DNA from: Apophysomyces variabilis
Lineage: Eukaryota > Mucoromycota > Mucoromycetes > Mucorales > Mucoraceae
Reading direction: 5' to 3'
Assembly: GCA_002749535.1 (NCBI GenBank)
Contig: MZZL01000367.1
Span: 1-10,835, forward strand
DNA: 10,835 bases
Below, piece after piece: positions 1 to 8,418 of the stretch. A model generated the notes under the pieces. It was not told the origin of the DNA. It did not search any database and saw only the letters and a program-made list of their open reading frames with translations. Position numbers and translations under genes: made by a program. How positions within the stretch are numbered: position 1 is the stretch's first letter; each line of letters starts with the position of its first letter.

Positions 1-550
1 TAAAAAAAAAAAAAAAAAAAGGTCGCCCTTATGCCCTAATGAACCCAAAAACAGAAAGAAGATGCTATAGTGTTGTCATAACATCCTTCTTTACCTTCCT
101 TCTAACTTGTGTAAGTATGCAAAAAGGTCTTGTTCAATCTCATATATATATTGAATTGATATACATCATTCCCCCTGTTTGAGTGCTTACGTGTTGGGTA
201 ATTTTTCATCAAAATCCAAATTAGCTCAAAAACTTTCTGGGTCACAAAAAAAATCTCGCCGACAAGATGCGGTTTCCTTAGCAACGATTAACACTTTTTT
301 TAAGCTCAGGCTCTGTGTGACCCGGGCTTTATTTTTCTTGCTACTTTTCGTTGGCAATACAGTGCTTCCAACAAGCAATGTCGCAGCCAATCAATCGATG
401 TCGCTGGTCAATGAAAGATGATGTCACAGGGCAACCAAATTGATATTGCTGTCCAATCCGAATTAATTCCATATTTTCAAAATAGAAATCATTATTTTTA
501 GAAACCATGTCGCCTGTCCAGGAATTATAAGTTGAAGAGTGGTAGTTTTT
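1..550. other. AT-rich spacer, no gene recognised
   Basis: The window opens with a T followed by a run of about 19 A, then AT-rich sequence. Open frames here are short, and those I examined resemble no protein I know. The motif ATGTCGC or ATGTCAC occurs four times between about 379 and 512. It could belong to the left end of the Tc1-like element that follows, but I could not pair it convincingly with a right-end inverted repeat. The boundary of the element is therefore unknown. Confidence 0.5.
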
Positions 551-1808
551 ATTCTTTTTCTTCAATACTTTACAATTTACACGAATACATTACTTTTACA
601 TGATGGGCATGGAAGGGTTGTTGATGAGAATGGCGGCCTTGAGCCTAATGACTACATTGTTGATCAGCATGAGTTTATTGTTGAGACAATTGCTACACAT
701 ACTGAGTACTTGAAATCTACGGCCACCAGTGAAGCATCTTGCCCAATGTTGATAAAAAAGACAAAAGGCAAAGATATCCTTACGAAGGAGGCAAAAACGA
801 AACGAGATTATGTGCGTTATACAGTTCAGGATAAAGCTAGGTGTTTTTGAATCTGAAGATCGAAAAGTGCATGACTGCGTCAGTTTGCAGTGAAGCAGTT
901 GGGCATACACATTAGAACTGCGCAGAGATGGGTGAAGCAATACCATATGTGCCCTGATAGAACGTTTGAGAGTTGTAAAAAGAGTAAGTCGGGAGTGCAT
1001 CTTAACCAAAGAGCATAAAACGACTGTTATCAACTTCATTGATGCTAATCCCTCTGATACTGTTGTTGAAGTGACCGAGCATTTATCGACGCAATTTTAT
1101 GGCCTTATGAGAAGTGAATGCAACCTTTTGTTGAAGAAAGCAGATTTTCAATCTATTCAGAGAACAATTCGGCAAAGATTGAGGAACGACACGATTCGGT
1201 TTGCAAATGGGAGAATACAGACACGAATTTCCTGACAAACTGCGTGTTCCTTGATGAGTCTACGTTTGATATCAATATGAAACGCTCAAGAGCTTGGTCC
1301 AGAAAAGGTTTTCGTGCCATTGTTACCAGACCCACTACGAGAGAAATACAACGTGTATATTGGGCGCTATTTCCGCTTCAGGTTTGATTGCAATTGGCGT
1401 GAAAAAACCAAGACCTACTAAGAAGAGAAAAGCTGATGGATGTGTAAGCTCAGGAACTTTCACAGGACACTACATCAGTTTCTTAAGAACGAGTCTCGAT
1501 GAAATGGACAAACATTTGCATTGAAAGGCCATTATATAATCATGGATAATGCACCATTCACACGCACAAAAAACGTAAACAAGTATAGTCAGTATCAAGG
1601 ACACAAATGTGTGTATCTACCCACTTACTCTCCTGAGTTCAACCCAATAGAACAATTCTGGGCAGTGGCAAAGAGTAAGGTTAAGCGCCATAGGTTTTTA
1701 CAGGAAGACACTTTATCAAAAAGAATTACAGAAGCCTGCAAAAGCATGGAAAGAAGTCACTTCAAAGGCTTCGTTTCGCATTCTTACAATTGCTGGGATA
1801 AATATTGA
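551..1808 (+). pseudogene. decayed Tc1/mariner-type (DD34E) transposase
   Basis: These are the remains of a cut-and-paste DNA transposase. The translation hops between frames but stays recognisable. An N-terminal helix-turn-helix part contains KQLGIHIRTAQRWVKQYH (about 890-946). The RNase-H-like DDE domain follows: FLDES with the first Asp (codon 1253-1255), HYIIMDNAP with the second Asp (1545-1547), and YSPEFNPIEQFW with the Glu (1650-1652). Exactly 34 residues separate the last two acidic residues, as in Tc1-type DD34E enzymes. The frame changes near 850, 885, 975, 1165, 1355 and 1522. A stretch also seems lost near 1105, where FYGL runs directly into MRSECNL. It cannot encode a working enzyme. 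The closest relatives I recall are Mucoralean DDE_3 transposases. Neither the element ends nor a TA target duplication was identified. Confidence 0.85.
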
Positions 1809-2462
1809 AACAAAGAGCCTATGTGATGGCATCGACAACCACATCAGAAGGCAATAATACAAGATTAAGAAAAAGGAAGGCTACAATCAAATCAGCAACA
1901 AACAATTTTAACTTCTATTATTTGTTTTTATGTAGGCCATACAGCATTGGTAAGTATTATTAAGAAAACCAAGTGTAGGACAGTGCAGAAAAGATGTTGG
2001 ACACTTGAGAAAGATGTAAGACATTTTAATTGCGCGCAAATGCTTGGAGAAATCTGGCAGTTCATGTTCATAGTATAGTGGACAGTTATATTTTCTTTTC
2101 TTTTTATACATACACGCCATGGATAGAAAGTAGTCATTGCATCGATAAATGGTCGCTCTCTTTCAAAATATCAATAAGAGCGACCTAATTGTGTTCTTCT
2201 CAATTTCCCAAAGGTCAATCTGTCGTTATAATATCATATTGGATTACTGCGTGATAAGATCTCAGAGACGAACCATGGTCTACAACAACTTTCTTGATAT
2301 TGCTGCATTGTTTAGCATTCAAATTAATTAGCATGAGAAAACTTACTGCAATCAGTTATTCTTTTCGACTTACTCCTAATATCATTTGGTGACGTTGAAA
2401 GCCCGTAGTCAATGATGACAAGGCGAAAGGTTTTTGGCTGAAATCGACGCGTGCAACTAAAC
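1809..2462. other. AT-rich spacer between two transposon remnants
   Basis: No gene is recognisable. The first part is probably the 3' flank of the Tc1-like element. Around 1974-2095 there are spaced motifs of the form GGACA or AGACA (TAGGACAGTGC, GTTGGACACTT, GTAAGACATTT, AGTGGACAGTT). They might be degenerate transposase-binding repeats near the right end, but this is a guess. The only clear structure is the inverted repeat at 2151-2185, listed separately. Confidence 0.4.
2151..2185. repeat. perfect 9-bp inverted repeat (hairpin)
   Basis: GGTCGCTCT at 2151-2159 is matched by its exact reverse complement AGAGCGACC at 2177-2185, with a 17-nt AT-rich spacer. It is much more GC-rich than its surroundings and lies in no gene. 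The pairing does not extend outward or inward. It could be a remnant of element termini, a structured RNA piece, or chance. Confidence 0.5.
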
Positions 2463-3910
2463 CTATAGGAAATCTTCGGTTCTTATGACTATTATACTGA
2501 GCCTTGACGTACCTGAGATATCGGCACGAGATCCTTTTAAATGGAGCAGTAAGTCATCCTGCCTTGGCGAGCCTCTTTCTAATACTGGTTGGTCTGCTTT
2601 GCAAATTGGGCTCACGAATAATTCTTCGCATATTTGCAAACCATGGAAGGGCTTAAACCAATCGATGTTCATGGAAAGAAGCAAAGGTCTCTGACGATCT
2701 GCAAATGGATCCTGATGTTCATCAAGTATGGATCACAAAACTGCGTCATCGTATATATCTGACAACGTGTTTTCAAGTGTCGTACGACGTCGCCATTGTT
2801 CAATTTTCTCTTCAAAATCTGATGTTTGAAAAAGCATACGCAAGTTGTCCGTGAGTAAATTGTAGAGGAATTCCTTGCATAGTGATGATTTCAATGGACG
2901 ATATTTGATGTAGACTTAAAGAGTGGCTGATCGCAAGTCTTGTTACGCTCTCTTTCCTGTGGATGATTAGGGAAACGAATGGATGTGCACTTATCAGGTG
3001 CATCTTGAGGGGGGTAAAGCGTGTGATATGTTTGACACATCACATATTTTTGCAAATGGCTAGTCAAAGAATTCAATCCAACCTGTTGACGGAAGCTTTC
3101 GATAGTAGATGGAAACTGAAAATTATGACCGAACGCATAAAGAAGCTCATTAAGGAAACAGATGAAAAAGTCACGCCTCTTCCGACAACGAAGAACAACT
3201 GAAAATAATTGCGAAGAGTGCGATGAAGCCAAATGGTGCGGCAAAATTTACTTTACAATAAAAACGGTGAGTGTCTTATTCGAACTAAATAAGGAAAACA
3301 GTACCTGTTGGGGCCGCTCCGGTTTGCATTTCAGTTTCACTCTCTGCGAGCTTTTCTTCGTCCATATATCCAAATTCAGAAACGTCGCCAAATTCAAGCT
3401 CCTGTACAACATCCAGTTGTTCCGCTTCATTCTCATAATCAGTGCCAAGGCCGATATCATCTTCATTATGTTATTATTTGTTTATCTAACGTAAAATATT
3501 ATTCATTAAGCACATACCATTATCGATGTCCATGCTATCGTACGCAGCTGAACCGCGTACATCAGCATTCACAACATTAACTTCATTAGCTAATAAGGAA
3601 AAGTTAGATTTTAAACAATAGTTTAGTATTCTATCTATATACCAGCAAAAGCAGCTGCCAGTTGATTTTTTCGTTCATGTTCATTTTTTACTCTCTGGGT
3701 TACAAAACAGAAATCTCTTCGTAGTTGCATTGTCTGAAGTAGAGCATCGGCAACTTAAAGCGTCCTGCAGACAGATGAGAAAGAAAAAGCTTACCAACTG
3801 ACGTATGCCCAATTTCCGTAAAGTTATCTTATTTTACCACATTGATTGGATGATCACACAAACACGACGTCCTCCATTGTAGATACGGACTTGTGCATAA
3901 AAAGGAAAAT
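2463..3910 (-). pseudogene. intron-bearing remnant of a Transposase_21/CACTA-like element protein
   Basis: Read on the - strand, coding pieces are joined by four GT-AG introns (3794-3754, 3642-3590, 3517-3486, 3304-3199). Exons include 3753-3643 (containing FVTQRVKNEHERKNQL), 3589-3518 (NADVRGSAAYDSMDI), about 3467-3305 (a strongly acidic linker) and 3198 onward. The last exon encodes FLNELLYAFGHNFQFP, KYVMCQTYHTLYPP and CTSIRFPNHPQ, a Cys/His-rich segment. After a frameshift near 2905 come RPLKSSLCKEFLYNLL, DFEEKIEQWRRR and LLSMNIDWFKPFHG. I associate the NIDWFKPF and FPNHPQ signatures with large transposase-like proteins of Mucoromycota and Basidiomycota. A TGA at 2735-2733, a further frameshift near 2640, a stop upstream of 3795, and stops in the short stretch between 3485 and 3467 show decay. 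Sequence beyond about 2480 is not recognisable. The family name is from memory of its motifs, not a search. Confidence 0.6.
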
Positions 3911-4202
3911 ATCACTTTTAATATACAAGTTATATAAAGGGTGACGAGCATACAAGTAAGCAGGGATATTACTATGTTTCAGGATGTGGCCAATTTATCC
4001 ACATGGTTACATAGATACACCGTGCCTGAAACGTTAGATCGAATGAGAGCGCACGAGTACGGAGTTTTTCGATCTCGTTATTGCAGTTTCGTTTGAACAC
4101 CGCTGAAATTACGCAATGCTTTGCGATTGGGCAAAAAGGGAATTCGAATCCTCAAATGGTTCCATGTCTTCAGAAATATAACAAGCTAGTTTATTTTTAT
4201 CA
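3911..4202. other. spacer, 3' flank of the yggS-like gene
   Basis: No gene is recognised. The right end holds the 3' untranslated region of the - strand yggS-like gene, with AATAAA on the - strand at 4195-4190, only 8 nt after its stop codon. The left end may contain the lost 5' part of the transposon-derived gene. Confidence 0.45.
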
Positions 4203-5253
<1,051 letters not shown>

Positions 5254-5325
5254 GGTATGTTTTGATCTTTGGAAGTAAATGGGGCGCAGTGAACGGGTGA
5301 TGCTGTTCACAAAACGGAAGGACAT
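5254..5325 (-). other. possible 24-residue mitochondrial presequence of the yggS-like gene
   Basis: An in-frame ATG at 5325-5323 would add MSFRFVNSITRSLRPIYFQ plus five residues in front of the Met at 5253. The extension has four Arg and one Lys, no acidic residue, and alternates hydrophobic and hydroxylated residues, as matrix-targeting signals do. Human PLPBP is reported in both cytosol and mitochondria, so two starts on one transcript would be biologically sensible. A further in-frame ATG at 5472 would add a long, low-complexity, basic segment and looks less likely. Confidence 0.5.
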
Positions 5326-5720
5326 GAGAATCCGGCAGTTATGGCGGGGGGATGGCGGCCGGCGAATTCTTTGATTTTTTTTTCTTCTTGCTTTGTTCGC
5401 AAGACTTACAGTGACTTGGCCCGTTGGAGCTTTTGCTCCCGACGAGCATAAGAAGTCTTCGCCGATAACCATAATAAATATTTAACGCAGAAGAGTAGCT
5501 CTGTCTCATTGAAGGAAAGGCGTTTGTTTTGGCTGATAGACTTTATGCCACTGGACAGACTACTTTCCTTTCATGTTGCTATTTTCTCCCATTTGGATAT
5601 CACAGACTCGTTTTTAAAGCCAGTCGCTTTGGTCGTCGTGCGAGATTTCTCTTGGTTCCTTTTTGTCCTTTCTCCTCTGTCTCGAACGACCCGAACCGAC
5701 GGTTTTATCGCTCCCCTTCT
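5326..5720. promoter_or_regulatory. divergent promoter region between yggS-like and ZRG17-like genes
   Basis: Only about 395-470 bp separate the start codons of two genes transcribed away from each other, so both promoters and 5' leaders must lie here. I see no clear TATA box or known factor site. On the + strand an ATG at 5545 opens an 86-codon frame that ends at 5805. It overlaps the start of the transporter gene in another frame and would act as an upstream ORF if transcription begins before it. Confidence 0.5.
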
Positions 5721-7702
5721 ATGCAGTCTACTCGTCAGTTCACAAAGCGGCGGCCTCAGTCTCCTCTCCCTCAGCAACAGCAGCAGCAGCAGTCGCCCGC
5801 ACTGATGGCAGGTCCAACAGCTTCGTTTTCAAGTGCACGTAGCTTTGCGCGACAACCGATAGCTATTCAGAGTTCAGCACCGCTACACCGCCAGTATGCA
5901 CCAGCACCTGTCGATAACAGCACCTCTGCACAGGAGCAAAATGGGTTCCTTGCCAACAAGGCCGAGGAACATCTCGCGCATGAGGAATCCCATGACGACC
6001 ATCACCATCACCACCAGCATCACCAGCATAAAAACGAGGTAGGAAACGACTAGCGCTTTGAGGTTTTGTTTCGGTCGGATCTAACGTGCAAGCTTCAGTC
6101 AGCTTTGCCATCCTTTCCTTCCCCTTCTACTGTAGAGACAAAATATCAAAATCCGTATGAGCCTCATACCACCCATTCACACCATATCAATACCTTTAGC
6201 GGTCATAGCCACCAGGATGATCATGGACACGGACACGGACATGGACATGGACATGGACACACACACGACCATCACGACCACCATCACGACCATAGACACG
6301 GACACGATCACAGTCATAGTCATAGTCATAGCTATGGCCATGGGCATGACCATGACCATCATCATAGTCATGGTTCTCCACGCGTTCACATACCTTCTCT
6401 TCCTACCACAACTGAAGTATTTTCAACCTTGAATCCTAGGCAAAAAACGATATTTACATGGTTTGTACTTCATACAAGCGTCGGCTTTCTTGTCTGGTGG
6501 ATGGGAATGGCACGCGATAGTTTATGTAAGAAAGTACAAGTATAAGAAAACAGGGATTGACATCCGCGTTTTCCTTAATTTCTCTTTCGCATCTAGCCGT
6601 TGTAGGCTTCTCCTACCTCGTGATCTTCGATGCGCTCGGTATCTTTGGCGAGTTTGTGTCCAATGTGATCCAAGTGACGCCTGCTTTCACTGCTTCCAAC
6701 ACAAAGCGTCCCTTTGGGTAAGCTTACCCACCATGTGAAATGCGAATAACGGTCGGAACAACAACAGGGCTCAGCGGTACGAAATTGTACTCGCGTTGGG
6801 CACCACCATTTACCTGCTTTTCGTGACAATGTATACAACCAAGGAGTCTTTGGAACATCTTTTGATGGAAGAAGCGCATGAAAACGGTTCACATCATGAA
6901 AAGGGGTAAAATCCAAACAAAATGATCAAGACGAGCCCTTTATCTAACCGAGTTTCCTTTTTTTTCTTTAGACATTCTGGTTTTGGTCTATTCTTTGTGA
7001 TGTTTGTTGGTATCCTCGCTAGTTTGGTGGCGAATGTCGGATTGAAAAATCATGGCAATCTTGTAAAAAGTAAAGACTTTGGTTCATCCTTGTGCAACCG
7101 AGCTGATATTCATTAATAACCCTTATACTAGTTTTACCAAGAACACCTCGATCCAGCAGTCATCTGTCCCAGCAGAGTGCCCTCACATCTTTGTTATCCA
7201 ATGTCTACTCCACAGGCATTGTTGGCTGTGGTGTCATTGTCATGCTCTTTCAACTTTTTGGTTTGGCAACACCAGCCATCGATAAATTTCTAGCCTTTGG
7301 TGAATCTGCTGTGATGTTCTACTTGGGAGGTCCTACAGCTGCCGCCTTGGCAAAACTGCTACTACAAACGACACCGGACACAGCTTCAGACCACATCACT
7401 GGAAGACTCCACGAGGTAAAGAGAAGTAAAAAGTTTGGATTGTCTATATGAAGGTTTAACCTGGTCTATTTCTCTCTCTTGCAAAGCTTCGTCAAGAACC
7501 CAATATCATCTCTGTGGACCGTGCACATTTTTGGCAGAATTCATTTGGTCAGAATGTTGGCACGCTAGAAGTTCATGTACGACCCGAGGCAGATGAACAA
7601 GCGGTGCTTGAGTTTGTGTATTCAAAGCTCGAAGATTTGACAACGCCGAGGTCAGCTGATGGTTTGCAAGGGGAACTTACCGTCAGTATTTTGAAACAAT
7701 AG
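5721..7702 (+). CDS. ZRG17: cation diffusion facilitator, Zrg17/ZnT6-type zinc transporter subunit (7 exons)
   Basis: Proteins of this subfamily pair with an Msc2/ZnT5-type partner to carry zinc into the ER/Golgi. Exons are 5721-6038, 6099-6525, 6597-6717, 6768-6905, 6972-7069, 7132-7415 and 7487-7702, with all GT-AG introns (50-71 nt) in consistent phase, giving 533 residues. The N-terminus (1-106) has a Gln run (QQQQQQQ) and a first His cluster; residues about 148-198 are nearly half histidine. Membrane segments are about 222-242, 250-271, 293-313, 339-359, 384-412 and 416-436, followed by a C-terminal domain with HFWQNSFGQNVGTLEVHVR, as in ZnT6. In the membrane zinc site only Asp260 remains; positions expected to hold His/Asp are Leu256, Thr386 and Ser390. 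This argues for a non-transporting partner subunit. The start is the first in-frame ATG. Family assignment is secure, the Zrg17/ZnT6 branch likely. Confidence 0.88.
6222..6374 (+). repeat. His-rich coding repeat with GGACAY hexamers
   Basis: Inside exon 2 of the transporter gene, six tandem hexamers GGACAC or GGACAT (6225-6260) encode Gly-His pairs. They are followed by looser CAY-rich repeats encoding DHH, HSH and HGH units up to 6374. The region corresponds to residues 148-198, ahead of the first membrane segment, and could bind zinc in the cytosol. Tandem structure predicts length variation between strains. Confidence 0.9.
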
Positions 7703-8008
7703 AGACAGAAAAAAAGAGGAATAGGAACGTATCTTTACAAATAGTAAACGATGTTTTAATAGCATGATCTCTATCTTTTTTTTTGTTTTTTCGTGTTTCT
7801 ACTTAACTAAGCAACAGACTCAAAGCATTATCGAGGGAAGGGGAGGAGTAGGAAGCAAGATGTACGATCGCCCGTGAAAGCATGGACGAGTGTTGTAGAA
7901 AGAAAAATATAACTATGTTTTTATTGGAAAGTTTAAACTATGAGAGCGTCAAAAGTCGGTGGCGAATCCATAAGTTAAACTAGAGACATAGTAACAGTGG
8001 TAAACAGA
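7703..8008. other. spacer downstream of the transporter gene
   Basis: This is 3' flank of the transporter gene with T-rich runs (about 7776-7790). I see no open frame with protein-like character and no clear AATAAA. The right end enters the upstream regulatory region of the ornithine carbamoyltransferase gene. Confidence 0.4.
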
Positions 8009-8015
8009 TGAGTCA
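8009..8015 (-). promoter_or_regulatory. Gcn4/Cpc1-type site (TGACTCA on - strand)
   Basis: TGAGTCA is the exact reverse complement of the fungal Gcn4/Cpc1 core TGACTCA. It lies about 404 bp upstream of the ornithine carbamoyltransferase start codon and 17 bp from a second perfect site. Arginine-synthesis genes are classic targets of general amino-acid control in fungi. Function here is inferred from motif and position. Confidence 0.6.
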
Positions 8016-8031
8016 GTGTAATCGACAAGGA

Positions 8032-8040
8032 ATGACTCAT
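8032..8040 (+). promoter_or_regulatory. Gcn4/Cpc1-type site (ATGACTCAT)
   Basis: ATGACTCAT is the full 9-bp palindromic optimum for Gcn4-type bZIP dimers. It sits about 380 bp upstream of the ornithine carbamoyltransferase ATG. A CCAAT box in reverse orientation (ATTGG, about 8063-8067) follows. Together with the neighbouring site this suggests induction on amino-acid starvation. Confidence 0.65.
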
Positions 8041-8093
8041 TCAATGCACAGCAAGCACTGTGATTGGCTAATGAATCCTTGGAAAAGTTAGGT

Positions 8094-8325
8094 TCAATTC
8101 ATCATCATCGTGTAGATACCATTTTCTTCTGTCCAGTATTCATCTTGAAGGACTGTTTTAGTATAGCCGAGACCATCTTTTCATTGCCTGTTTCGGTTCA
8201 ATTACGAATAATTTGATATGGAACTGATAAAATACGAATGAATCCAGATGATTCCGGGGGGAGATCAACGGTGGGTCATAACTTTTGATTCTCCGAAAAG
8301 TGCATTTAAATGAACTCTCCAAGAA
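8094..8325 (-). pseudogene. unidentified protein-coding remnant, antisense to the OTC promoter
   Basis: On the - strand, three neighbouring segments read like one protein split over frames. They are WRVHLNALFGESKVMT (about 8323-8276), then PTVDLPPESSGFIRILSVPY plus QIIRN (8275-8201, ending in TGA), then DGLGYTKTVLQDEYWTEENG plus IYTMMMN (8177-8094, ending in TGA). Residue composition and continuity look like a folded, hydrophilic protein, not random translation. A very short 29-nt GT-AG intron (8205-8177) would also join the last two parts in frame, which is shorter than usual. I do not recognise the family. It may be a decayed 3' exon or a fragment of a duplicated gene. Confidence 0.35.
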
Positions 8326-8333
8326 AGAGTTCA
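8311..8333. repeat. 8-bp inverted repeat in OTC leader region
   Basis: TGAACTCT (8311-8318) is followed after 7 nt by AGAGTTCA (8326-8333), an exact inverted repeat about 90 nt upstream of the start codon. It could form a small hairpin in the 5' leader or be a dimeric factor site. It lies just after an AT-rich TTTAAA at about 8305. Confidence 0.4.
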
Positions 8334-8365
8334 CAAGGAAAAAAGAACTTTGTTTCTTCCGTATT

Positions 8366-8381
8366 TCTCTCTCTCTCTCTC
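8366..8381 (+). promoter_or_regulatory. CT-repeat pyrimidine tract upstream of OTC start
   Basis: Sixteen bases of alternating T and C lie 38-53 bp before the ATG of the ornithine carbamoyltransferase gene. Such pyrimidine tracts are common near transcription starts of strongly expressed filamentous-fungal genes. No direct evidence of function is available. Confidence 0.4.
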
Positions 8382-8418
8382 ACAAAGACACACAAAAAGC
8401 ACATACACGCTAGATCTA

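Noticed and set aside
1..20. Poly(A) run at the left edge as a retroelement tail
   Set aside because: No retroelement coding sequence or target duplication is visible next to it; simple homopolymers are common in such genomes.
179..421. Open frame with a hydrophobic stretch (ALFFLLLFVGNTVLP) resembling a membrane protein
   Set aside because: It does not start at an ATG, is short, sits in AT-rich spacer and has no recognisable motif.
341..565. 74-codon - strand open frame
   Set aside because: No recognisable features, Lys/Asn-rich from base composition, and overlaps other random frames.
5326..5472. Extension of the yggS-like protein to the in-frame ATG at 5472
   Set aside because: The added residues are low-complexity and basic, encoded by an A-rich run, and include a GTAAGT donor-like sequence; more likely leader sequence.
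6177..6389. Met/Val-rich and His/Asp-rich open frames on the strand opposite the His tract
   Set aside because: They are shadows of the CAY/GGACAY repeat in other frames, not independent genes.
8090..8102. GGTTCAATTC resembles a tRNA T-arm (B box); a second GGTTCAATT lies near 8195
   Set aside because: No matching A box, acceptor stem or anticodon arm at proper spacing; the bases coincide with the end of the antisense coding-like fragment.
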